Shown one piece after another: positions 1 to 5,513 of a stretch of 11,338 nucleotides of DNA. The notes under the pieces were generated by a model that worked only from the letters and a program-made list of their open reading frames with translations, had not been told where the DNA came from and did no database searches. The DNA comes from Candidatus Parcubacteria bacterium (lineage in GTDB: Bacteria > Patescibacteriota > Minisyncoccia > Phycocordibacterales > SBAW01). The first letter of the stretch is position 1. Each line of letters begins with the position of its first letter. The stretch spans positions 1 to 11,338 of the forward strand of contig JAIFWM010000019.1 of the NCBI GenBank assembly GCA_019661855.1, in the 5' to 3' direction. The position numbers and the translations under genes are program-made.

Positions 1-240
1 GAGGAAAAATTCTTTCTCTATATCTCGTTGGGAAGTACCTGCCAGTAAACGTCAAGCTATCATAATACGTCTGCCAAGCATTACTCGTTCGCTTGTGGTT
101 AGTAGGTCGCGAAGGAAAAGCTTCATAACGTTTCTCCCTTTTACACCCGCAGCTGCCGTGTAGAGTGTGTCGAGTGTTTCGATTCTTTCGTGATCCTTAA
201 GAGATGAAATTCGTACTTTCATAATGAGCACAACATACAT
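1..240 (-). pseudogene. TrpR/YerC-like DNA-binding repressor, interrupted by in-frame UGA, partial at window edge
   Basis: From ATG at 240 the frame reads 62 codons to a UGA at 54-52, then continues in the same frame to the window edge with RLLAGTSQRDIEKEFF. The part before the stop (an acidic/basic helix, then LFLRDLLTTSERVMLGRRIMIA) and the part after it together match the Trp-repressor superfamily (YerC/YecD type): the segment ending at the stop is the start of the helix-turn-helix and the read-through part is its continuation. UGA therefore cuts the DNA-binding domain in half. An Arg is common at this place (IARRLLAG-like), and CGA to TGA is one transition, so a nonsense mutation or base-call error is likely. 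A second possible start is ATG at 222 (MKVRISS). Other genes here end with UGA, which argues against recoding. Family assignment is from pattern recognition and fairly secure; whether the gene is dead is uncertain. Confidence 0.7.
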
Positions 241-249
241 AATGTGGAG

Positions 250-259
250 TGATATATCA
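250..259. promoter_or_regulatory. Short palindrome TGATATATCA between divergent genes
   Basis: A perfect 10-bp palindrome sits 5 bp upstream of the TTGACA box of the 95-aa gene and just upstream of the TrpR-like gene. Its position would suit an operator for either, but it is short and AT-rich, so chance is a real possibility. Confidence 0.25.
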
Positions 260-264
260 ATCCA

Positions 265-292
265 TTGACAAATCTGTAAATAAGAGTATAAT
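265..292 (+). promoter_or_regulatory. Consensus sigma-70-type promoter for the 95-aa gene
   Basis: TTGACA at 265-270 and TATAAT at 287-292 are both perfect consensus hexamers, separated by 16 bp. The predicted transcription start is near 299, giving a leader of about 26 nt that contains AGGAGG at 314-319, 5 nt before the ATG. This is the strongest promoter-plus-SD combination in the window. Confidence 0.8.
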
Positions 293-324
293 TAAACGGA
301 TTAGTACAGCAACAGGAGGATGTC

Positions 325-612
325 ATGATATCTGCCACAGATCTTGAAAAGATTCTCGAGGATATGGCGCAGGATTTAGATCTATCCTCTGACGAAGTCG
401 CTCGTGGAGCGTTGAAGACCTTAGAGTTGGTTCTTCTTCAAGTAGGATTCGAAACAAATTTTGATTTTTATAGCTGCTTGGGAAATCTGCTGTTTGAAAT
501 TAAAAACCCCACAAGGGAGACGTTCCAATCTGCTATTGCATTAGCTGCAACGTTTGGACGAATAGAACAACAGCAACAACAACCCATTCAGAGGCGACGA
601 CGCCGTAAGTAA
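325..612 (+). CDS. Hypothetical 95-aa protein with Gln5/Arg5 tail
   Basis: I do not recognise this protein. The start is firm: AGGAGG at 314-319 precedes ATG with 5-nt spacing, behind a perfect-consensus promoter. Residues 1-80 look like a compact, mostly helical soluble domain: acidic at the N-terminus (DLEKILEDMAQDLDLSSDE), then a hydrophobic helix around LELVLLQVGF and another around FQSAIALAATF. No membrane segment or signal peptide is seen. The last 15 residues are low-complexity: five Gln (82-86), PIQ, then five Arg (90-94) and Lys. Such a basic tail could bind nucleic acid or an acidic partner, but that is inference. It is a single-gene unit with its own promoter and a hairpin terminator right after the stop, so expression could be high. 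The neighbouring TrpR-like gene is divergent. Confidence 0.8.
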   Translation: MISATDLEKILEDMAQDLDLSSDEVARGALKTLELVLLQVGFETNFDFYSCLGNLLFEIKNPTRETFQSAIALAATFGRIEQQQQQPIQRRRRRK

Positions 613-616
613 ACAA

Positions 617-653
617 AAAGGGCGGAAGGGAGGAGGCTCCACTTCCGCCCTTT
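617..653. terminator. Bidirectional intrinsic terminator between convergent genes
   Basis: Arms AAAGGGCGGAAG (617-628) and CTTCCGCCCTTT (642-653) form a perfect 12-bp stem. An inner GGAG/CTCC (629-632/637-640) extends it, leaving a GAGG loop and one bulged A at 641. Read on the minus strand the stem is followed by TTGTTTAC, giving a good U-tract for the dsbA-like gene; on the plus strand it is followed by a weaker CGCTATTTC. Confidence 0.8.
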
Positions 654-668
654 CGCTATTTCAATAAG

Positions 669-1427
669 TTATTGAATCTCTGGAGACGAAGTAGGCTGAG
701 GACTACCTGCTGGGACCGTTGCGCCTGCTGCGCCACCTGCGTCAGGGAGTTGATTAAGTACTGCGTCGATTGCTGCGCGCATTGAGTCATATGGTTGTGC
801 GCCGTTAAGCGGTGCTGCGTCGGTACCTACCATAATCAAGATATACGGAGTGCCCTGGCCGCCGGCTTTGATAGCCTCGCTGTAGCTGTCGGTAACCTTC
901 TTTGAATATTTGCCGCTGTCTAAGCAAGTCTTAAACTTTGTTATATCCAATCCAACCTGTCCGGCAATCTGGGGGAGTTGTGCAAGGTCGAGCCCGTTGT
1001 CACTTGGAGTAATTTCGAAAAGTTTATCTACATATTTCCAATACGCTTCGTTGCCACCTACGTCTGCAGCACACTCTGCTGCCTCAGCTTCTTTTGCAGC
1101 TTTGGAGTGAATTTGAGCGAGAGGAAATGGACGCTGCACCCAAGCAACTTTGCCGGATGTGCCGTAGTAGTCCATGATCTGGTGCATAGTTGTTTCAAAA
1201 AGTTTGCAGTGTGGGCACTCGAGGTCCATGTATTCTACGACTTTAACCTGGGCATTAGGATTGCCTAAAATATGGTCAGTCGCAGGGTCATACGCGCGAG
1301 CAGTAACCTTGCCCGCATCGGTAGGGTTTGTGCCGGGCGTCGAACTCTTACCTACAAAAAAGACTGCGCCAGCAATAAGTGCACCTGCAACCACGATAGT
1401 AATCGGCAAAATATAATTGGTGTTCAT
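669..1427 (-). CDS. Membrane-anchored DsbA-like thiol-disulfide oxidoreductase (thioredoxin_4 type)
   Basis: The 252-aa protein has one N-terminal membrane segment (about residues 6-25) with no charged n-region. A linker follows (27-50), then a thioredoxin-fold domain with the active-site motif C71-P-H-C74 in the context VVEYMDLECPHC, and the cis-proline at P194 (GTPY). Two further cysteines, C119 and C168, could form the structural disulfide seen in some DsbA relatives. The last 25 residues are a Gly/Ala/Pro/Ser-rich tail. It should act outside the cytoplasmic membrane, oxidising or isomerising disulfides in secreted or pilus proteins. The start at 1427 is backed by a TATAAT box ending 6 nt upstream; the bases before the ATG are CCTCCT, so there is no SD. 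It follows the exonuclease gene by 24 bp but has its own promoter. Confidence 0.9.
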   Translation of the reverse strand: MNTNYILPITIVVAGALIAGAVFFVGKSSTPGTNPTDAGKVTARAYDPATDHILGNPNAQVKVVEYMDLECPHCKLFETTMHQIMDYYGTSGKVAWVQRPFPLAQIHSKAAKEAEAAECAADVGGNEAYWKYVDKLFEITPSDNGLDLAQLPQIAGQVGLDITKFKTCLDSGKYSKKVTDSYSEAIKAGGQGTPYILIMVGTDAAPLNGAQPYDSMRAAIDAVLNQLPDAGGAAGATVPAGSPQPTSSPEIQ

Positions 1428-1433
1428 AGGAGG

Positions 1434-1463
1434 ATTATACCTAGGGGAACGCTAGAACGGCAA
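1434..1463 (-). promoter_or_regulatory. Predicted leaderless promoter of the dsbA-like gene
   Basis: On the minus strand TTGCCG (1463-1458), an 18-bp spacer and a perfect TATAAT (1439-1434) lie directly before the ATG at 1427, with CCTCCT between box and start. Transcription would begin at or within a base or two of the A of the ATG. The -35 box overlaps the last codons of the exonuclease gene. Confidence 0.65.
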
Positions 1464-2027
1464 GGTGTGGGTCAAGGCAGGGGTTTCAGACACTACTTTC
1501 CAAGAACTGGTGTCGAGTTTGATGTCACGCACGCCATCGAAGTCGCGATACTTAAGCGCTTTGTTTTTAAGCGCATAGTCGTAGAGCTCGCGGGTAATGC
1601 GCACATCGTTAAGACAATATTCGCGCACTTTTTCAACCTCGCCTTGGGCCCACCAACGCATCGACTCTTTGCCATCGCCAGACTTTTTTTTGCCAAGTGT
1701 TGCTTCAGCCAAGTTGTCGAGCTTGAGTCTGCGGCCTAATACGAGGCGCACCTCTTTCATAAGGTCAACGCTTTTAAGTGCCAAGAGATTGCCTGGGTAA
1801 TATTTGTTGAGTATGGGGAGGTCGAAGTGGTCTGAGTTGTAGCCCACAATAACATCGGCGCGCTCAAGTAAGCTCCACAGCTGGGGCAAATCTTCTTTTA
1901 AATAAGAAGTCATTTCACCTGTTTTACTATCGTGTACACCAACTAAACACACCTCCAGTACTGTTGGATCTGCAAGACCGCCGACGAACTCGCCAATTGT
2001 TTCGATGTCGAGCGTTATAACTCTCAT
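1452..2027 (-). CDS. Predicted 3'-5' exonuclease, RNase H-like fold, DEDDy type
   Basis: The 191-aa protein carries all three exonuclease motifs of the DEDDy superfamily: ExoI LDIET (D7, E9), ExoII GYNSDHFD (N64, D69) and ExoIII YCLND (Y137, D141). This set predicts two-metal-ion 3'-5' hydrolysis of DNA or RNA. The overall look matches the stand-alone family described as 'related to the exonuclease domain of PolB' / RNase_H_2. A basic stretch (113-120, KKKSGDGK) and a WW pair precede ExoIII. The substrate cannot be told from sequence. Its ATG overlaps the hisS stop (ATGA), so translation is probably coupled; only a weak TTAGG lies upstream. The gene ends in UAG. Confidence 0.85.
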   Translation of the reverse strand: MRVITLDIETIGEFVGGLADPTVLEVCLVGVHDSKTGEMTSYLKEDLPQLWSLLERADVIVGYNSDHFDLPILNKYYPGNLLALKSVDLMKEVRLVLGRRLKLDNLAEATLGKKKSGDGKESMRWWAQGEVEKVREYCLNDVRITRELYDYALKNKALKYRDFDGVRDIKLDTSSWKVVSETPALTHTLPF

Positions 2028-3274
2028 TTGCCTAAGTTCAAGAAGAATTCTGCTAATAATTCTTTGGTGAATATTTTTTCTTCTCCGGAAGTTAGGTCGC
2101 GCACTTTTACATTACCTGAAGTAAACTCGTCTGGTCCTAAGACAATCAAATACGGGATCTTGTGTTTGGTTGCTGTTTTGATTTGATCTGAGAGTTTGCG
2201 CTCGCCAAAGTCTATGGCCACGTTTACTCCTTGGGGGCGCAGGTAGCGGCCTGCAAAGGTGTTTGCCTCTGTGGCAAGCTCTGGCGACGGGATAGCGATG
2301 TAGACCTTGGTTGGCGGGGTATAAGGCGGGAGTAAGTTACGCACCGCAAGGAAGTCTCGGATAGTAACATCGCCCATGCCAAACCCAACACCTGGCAGCG
2401 GCTCATCGTCGAACATTTGGGTTAAGTTGTCATAACGCCCACCGCCAAAGAGCGAACGATTGTTTTCGGGGTGCGTGTCAAAAACTTCAAAGACCATACC
2501 GGTGTAGTAAGAGAATCCGCGTACAATCGACGGGTCGTAGACAATGTTGTCGATGCCTGCGTCGCGAAAGTCTTGCAGTATTTTGGCAATGTCCTCTGGC
2601 GGCTCATTAGACGATATTTTGTCGGCAGAGACACCAAGGTCGGCAAGGCCCTGACCAAACTCCTCGGCGGAAATTTTAGTTCGGCGATCGAGGAGGCTGA
2701 AGAGTTGTTTGGCAGAATCTTCAGAAAGTCCAAGTTCAGTTATTAAATTATTTAGCACCGCGCGACTACCAACGCGGATTTCAAAATCTTTATTTTCTGC
2801 ACCAAACGCGCGCATGATCCCATAGGCAACTGCAATAATTTCTGCATCAGCTGCTAGTGACCTTGATCCAAAAATATCTACATTAAGTTGCCAGTGCTCG
2901 CGCAAGCGGCCGCGCTGCGGGCGTTCATAGCGAAAGAGGTTAGGGATAGAAAAGAAGCGTAAGGGAAAACCAAGCTCGCGGCGTTTTGCTGCCACCATGC
3001 GCGCGACTGTGGGTGTCATTTCGGGGCGCAAAGTAACCTCGCGGTCGCCACGATCCACAAATGTGTAGGTTTGCTCCTTAACTATTTCTTCGTTGTCCGC
3101 ACCTTTGGCTTTGTAGAGTTCCGCAGGTTCTAAAATGGATGCTTCATATTCGACATATCCAACGCGTTCGGCTATCTTTCGCCACGTCGAAAAGATATAT
3201 TTTTGAGTGGCATAATCCTCTGGATAAAAATCACGCACTCCTTTATATGGCTCACTAGAGATTTTTTTGGACAT
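2024..3274 (-). CDS. hisS: Histidyl-tRNA synthetase
   Basis: This class II synthetase charges tRNA-His. From ATG at 3274 it is 416 aa, close to the usual 420. Landmarks: the N-terminal YKGVRDFYPED (10-20), the histidine/ATP-site strand TLRPEMTPTVARM (81-93), motif 2 FRYERPQRGRLREHWQL (114-130), the HisA signature VRGFSYYTG (251-259), GGGRYDNL, and a C-terminal HGTP-anticodon domain from about residue 322. The open frame extends upstream to 3442, but that part is antisense to truB and lacks synthetase homology, so I reject it. In motif 3 the usual GLER is GDVT (301-304), so the class II Arg is absent at its normal place; an Arg occurs two residues later (R306). The upstream region is shared with divergent truB. 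UGA stop overlaps the next ATG. Confidence 0.95.
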   Translation of the reverse strand: MSKKISSEPYKGVRDFYPEDYATQKYIFSTWRKIAERVGYVEYEASILEPAELYKAKGADNEEIVKEQTYTFVDRGDREVTLRPEMTPTVARMVAAKRRELGFPLRFFSIPNLFRYERPQRGRLREHWQLNVDIFGSRSLAADAEIIAVAYGIMRAFGAENKDFEIRVGSRAVLNNLITELGLSEDSAKQLFSLLDRRTKISAEEFGQGLADLGVSADKISSNEPPEDIAKILQDFRDAGIDNIVYDPSIVRGFSYYTGMVFEVFDTHPENNRSLFGGGRYDNLTQMFDDEPLPGVGFGMGDVTIRDFLAVRNLLPPYTPPTKVYIAIPSPELATEANTFAGRYLRPQGVNVAIDFGERKLSDQIKTATKHKIPYLIVLGPDEFTSGNVKVRDLTSGEEKIFTKELLAEFFLNLGK

Positions 3275-3319
3275 ATAGAGTAACCCTGTTATTCTATCAA
3301 TATGGAGGGGATGTTGCAC
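3267..3319. promoter_or_regulatory. Compact divergent promoter hisS/truB sharing one -10 element
   Basis: Only 27 bp separate the two start codons. The 7-mer TATTCTA (3290-3296) reads as TATTCT on the plus strand and TAGAAT on the minus strand. For truB: TTGGAC (3267-3272), 17 bp, an extended -10 TG-T-TATTCT ending 6 nt before the ATG. For hisS: TAGAAT (3296-3291) with a weak GTGCAA 17 bp upstream inside truB, giving a leader of about 10 nt. Neither gene has an SD at proper spacing. Confidence 0.55.
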
Positions 3320-4111
3320 GAAAGCCAAACTGCTAAACGACCTGACCACTCTGGCTCTGTGGTAAACCTCTACAAGCAACTGGGTGAGACTCCACGTGAG
3401 CGCCTGGAGCGTTTGCGCACTCAAAAGCCACATTATGCCCACGAAGTGCTTTCCTATGCTGGTCGTTTAGACCCGATGGCCGAGGGTGTTCTTCTGTGCT
3501 TAGTGGCAGGGGCCAACAAGCGTCGCGAAATTTATCTCGATATGCACAAAGAGTATGTGCTCGATATATTGTTTGGCTTTTCAACCGACACGTACGACAT
3601 TTTAGGTAAAGTGATGGAGACAGGAGATCCAACTGAGTTGCGCAAAAAAGATGTTCAACAAGGGCTCAACGAATTTCGCGGTGCGGTTGAGCAAGAGTAT
3701 CCACCTTTTTCATCAAAGACAGTAGAGGGTAAGTCGCTCTTTGAGTGGGCGCGCAGTAGTGCGATCTCAACTTTGGTATTGCCACGCAAAACGGTTACTA
3801 TTTTTGATATCAAGATCGAAGAACTGTACAAAGTATCTGAATCAACCCTTCTTTCCTATATTGAAACGAGTGTGGGCAAGGTCAATGGTGACTTTAGACA
3901 AGAAGAGGTGGTTCGTGTGTGGAAGCGACATCTTACCCAAACAGGAGGGCGTGAGTTTCCTTGCGCTAGTATCAGAATTTCATGCACTTCAGGTACCTAT
4001 GCCCGCTCTATTGCTAATGGTTTGGGTGGTTTACTTGGTATTCCTGCGTTAGCACTTCATATTTTACGAACCAAAGTGGGCGAGTATACGGTAGAAAAAG
4101 CTCTTAAATAA
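3302..4111 (+). CDS. truB: tRNA pseudouridine(55) synthase
   Basis: TruB isomerises U55 in the T-loop of tRNAs. The 269-aa protein has the family's catalytic block YAGRLDPMAEGVLL with catalytic Asp57, followed by KEYVLDILFGFSTDTYD (the usual K.Y...l.lG..T.T.D block) and the C-terminal SGTYARSIANGLGGLLG (GTYIRSLA-like). The N-terminus is divergent: the normal 'KP.G.TS' loop is replaced by NLYKQLGETPRERLERLR, as is common in CPR homologues (recalled, not checked). It is shorter than E. coli TruB (314 aa) and seems to lack a full PUA domain. The start at 3302 fits the leaderless promoter spacing; ATG at 3311 is an alternative, but the GGAGGGG before it abuts that ATG and is too close to act as an SD. 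It converges with nrdB. Confidence 0.92.
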   Translation: MEGMLHESQTAKRPDHSGSVVNLYKQLGETPRERLERLRTQKPHYAHEVLSYAGRLDPMAEGVLLCLVAGANKRREIYLDMHKEYVLDILFGFSTDTYDILGKVMETGDPTELRKKDVQQGLNEFRGAVEQEYPPFSSKTVEGKSLFEWARSSAISTLVLPRKTVTIFDIKIEELYKVSESTLLSYIETSVGKVNGDFRQEEVVRVWKRHLTQTGGREFPCASIRISCTSGTYARSIANGLGGLLGIPALALHILRTKVGEYTVEKALK

Positions 4112-4153
4112 TTTACCCGTTCGACTTCGCTCAGGGTGAATTAGGAATTCACC
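4110..4153. terminator. Two overlapping hairpins between convergent truB and nrdB
   Basis: Hairpin A: AATTTACCC (4110-4118) with GGGTGAATT (4134-4142), one T-G wobble, 15-nt loop. Hairpin B: GGTGAATT (4135-4142) with AATTCACC (4146-4153), 3-nt loop. They share bases 4135-4142 and cannot form together. B covers the nrdB stop codon and A the truB stop. Neither has a clear U-tract, so terminator function is moderate inference. The loop of A holds GTTCGACTTCG, also present at 9917-9927. Confidence 0.5.
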
Positions 4154-5141
4154 AATCCAACTCTCCGGTTTTATATTCGGTAACACGTGTCTCGAAGAAG
4201 TTTTTCTCCTTTGGCATGTCAATAATCTCGGACATCCAAGGAAATGGGTTGTCTTTGTGATACTGTCGCTCAAGGCCAATGCGTTCAAGGCGACGGTCTG
4301 CAACATGTTCGATATATTGCTTCACGGTTGCAGGTACCAAGCCCACGATGCCACGAGGAAGTGCGTCGTCTACATACTTTTTCTCAAGATCTACAGCGCG
4401 CATGATGTCTTTAAGAAGATTTTGTTTAAACTCTGGAGTCCAAATATCTGGATTTTCGGCAACAATAGTGTTGATGAGGTCTGCACCAAAGGCCAAGTGC
4501 ACCGACTCATCGCGCAAGATAAACTGAAACTGCTCGCCAATACCCACCATGCGGTTTTTGCGTAACATCGAGAGCATCATCACAAAGCCTGCGTAAAAGA
4601 AGATACCTTCCATGATTACGTAGAAACCTACAAGGTCGTGCACAAACTTTTGAATGTTTTCGGTACCTTGGGTGTTGAAGTTGGGGTCAAATACGTTTTT
4701 GGTTATTTCAACCACAAACTCATCCTTCTCTTTAATAGAGGGGACGTTTTGGTACATGTTGTAGATATCGTCCGGATTGAGGCCTAGTGTGTCACAGCAG
4801 TAAATGAAGGTGTCGGTATGCACCGCCTCTTCATATGCTTGACGCAAGATATACTGGCGTGACTCGGGGTTCGTGATGTGGCGATAAATTGCGAGTACTA
4901 AGTTGTTTGCGGTTAAACTTTCAGCGGTAGAAAAGAATCCAAGGTTCCACATAATCATGCGGCGCTCGTCTTCGCTCAGGCCCCCTGGCTTCTTCCAAAG
5001 TTCTACATCTTGCTGCATTGAAACTTCTTCCGGAACCCAGTTGTTTGCTACTCCTTTTTTGTAATGTGTGCGTGCCCACGGATATTTCATCGGCAGAATT
5101 TTGTTAGGATCTGTCGAGCCTCCTCCATTGATGATTCCCAT
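4149..5141 (-). CDS. nrdB: Ribonucleoside-diphosphate reductase beta subunit, class Ic type
   Basis: This is the metal-cofactor subunit (R2) of class I ribonucleotide reductase, partner of NrdA nearby. From ATG at 5141 it has 330 aa; a TTG at 5162 would add seven residues but lies upstream of a -10-like box, so I prefer the ATG. Metal ligands by alignment with E. coli NrdB: E74 (E. coli D84; FFSTAESL), E105 and H108 (YEEAVHTDTF), E178 (VIMEGIFF), E212 and H215 (RDESVH). The position of radical Tyr122 is F112. Glu as first ligand plus Phe at the radical site is the class Ic signature known from Chlamydia trachomatis R2, which uses a Mn/Fe cofactor instead of a tyrosyl radical. The tail EYKTGELDW is the likely NrdA-docking end and contains a Tyr for radical transfer. 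It is not co-transcribed with nrdA: an opposite-strand gene lies between. UGA stop. Confidence 0.95.
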   Translation of the reverse strand: MGIINGGGSTDPNKILPMKYPWARTHYKKGVANNWVPEEVSMQQDVELWKKPGGLSEDERRMIMWNLGFFSTAESLTANNLVLAIYRHITNPESRQYILRQAYEEAVHTDTFIYCCDTLGLNPDDIYNMYQNVPSIKEKDEFVVEITKNVFDPNFNTQGTENIQKFVHDLVGFYVIMEGIFFYAGFVMMLSMLRKNRMVGIGEQFQFILRDESVHLAFGADLINTIVAENPDIWTPEFKQNLLKDIMRAVDLEKKYVDDALPRGIVGLVPATVKQYIEHVADRRLERIGLERQYHKDNPFPWMSEIIDMPKEKNFFETRVTEYKTGELDW

Positions 5142-5147
5142 ACCTCT

Positions 5148-5176
5148 ATTGTAAGTTCGCAAGAGGGTCTCGGGAA
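5148..5176 (-). promoter_or_regulatory. Predicted leaderless promoter of nrdB
   Basis: On the minus strand TACAAT (5153-5148) ends 6 nt before the ATG at 5141, with AGAGGT between. A weak TTCCCG (5176-5171) lies 17 bp upstream. AGAGG abuts the ATG too closely to act as an SD. This supports choosing ATG 5141 over TTG 5162. Confidence 0.5.
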
Positions 5177-5195
5177 GGGGATAGATGACTCCAGA

Positions 5196-5212
5196 ACAGC
5201 TTTTGAAGCTGT
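5196..5212. promoter_or_regulatory. Inverted repeat between nrdB and the 54-aa gene
   Basis: ACAGCTT (5196-5202), TTG spacer, AAGCTGT (5206-5212): two perfect 7-bp arms. It lies 5 bp upstream of the TTGACA box of the 54-aa gene and about 20 bp upstream of the nrdB -35 region, a typical place for a regulator that could serve both directions. It does not match the NrdR box consensus I know (acaCwAtATaTwGtgt). Confidence 0.4.
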
Positions 5213-5217
5213 CTTCA

Positions 5218-5246
5218 TTGACAAAATAGTCATTTTATTTTACATT
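5218..5246 (+). promoter_or_regulatory. Sigma-70-type promoter for the 54-aa gene
   Basis: Perfect TTGACA (5218-5223), 17-bp spacer, TACATT (5241-5246). The expected transcription start is near 5253, leaving a leader of about 47 nt that carries an SD (AAGGAGGGG, 5288-5296) 3 nt before the ATG. GTGTG and CACAC in the leader (about 5255-5276) could form a small hairpin. Confidence 0.65.
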
Positions 5247-5299
5247 TCTTGACGGTGTGTTCCATCCCGGGCACACTCAGTTCCCAGAAGGAGGGGCTC

Positions 5300-5464
5300 A
5301 TGGATAAGTGGGATTTATATTCGAGGCGCGCGCTCACGACTGCGTGCTTTATAGCAGCTCTAGCTGCTTTGGTGTGGGCCTTCGGGACCGCCGTCAAAGC
5401 CTGGGGTGAGCTACCTTACACGTCGTCGGCATCCGTGCCCGCGAAGAAAACCTCACCGAAATGA
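5300..5464 (+). CDS. Hypothetical 54-aa single-pass membrane protein
   Basis: I do not recognise the family. The start at 5300 (MDKWDLYSRRAL) is set by AAGGAGG just upstream; longer open frames start before the predicted promoter and are rejected. Residues 1-10 hold two arginines next to the membrane segment at about 11-32 (Ala/Leu/Val/Trp-rich), then a Pro/Ser/Thr/Lys tail (36-54), which predicts N-in, C-out topology by the positive-inside rule. It ends with UGA and is followed at once by a strong hairpin and a terminator, so it is a self-contained transcription unit inserted head-on between nrdA and nrdB. The role is unknown; a link to nucleotide reduction is only suggested by position. The transcript could also act as a structured RNA. 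Confidence 0.65.
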   Translation: MDKWDLYSRRALTTACFIAALAALVWAFGTAVKAWGELPYTSSASVPAKKTSPK

Positions 5465-5500
5465 CCCTTGGCATGGTGGCGAAAGCTGCCATGCCCTGGG
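5465..5500 (+). other. Stable hairpin with GAAA tetraloop directly after the stop codon
   Basis: GGCATGGTGGC (5470-5480), loop GAAA, GCTGCCATGCC (5485-5495): an 11-bp stem with two G-U wobbles closed by a GNRA tetraloop. CCC (5465-5467) can pair with GGG (5498-5500) across a 2x2 internal loop. The first base follows the UGA of the 54-aa gene. There is no U-tract, so it is not a standard terminator; it may protect the 3' end or be an RNA element. Confidence 0.6.
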
Positions 5501-5513
5501 AAACTCTTTAAAT

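Noticed and set aside
978..1739. Plus-strand open frames over the dsbA-like and exonuclease genes
   Set aside because: They are antisense shadows of well-supported genes with no domain pattern and no SD.
3275..3442. 56-residue N-terminal extension of hisS
   Set aside because: It is antisense to the start of truB, has no synthetase similarity, and normal HisRS begins near MSKKISSEPYKG at 3274.
4970..4982. CTTCGCTCAGG inside nrdB resembling the 4125-4135 repeat word
   Set aside because: It codes for the conserved LSEDE segment of NrdB; the match is short and explained by coding sequence.
5142..5162. TTG start adding seven residues to nrdB
   Set aside because: It precedes the TACAAT box and there is no SD; ATG 5141 fits the start geometry of the other genes.
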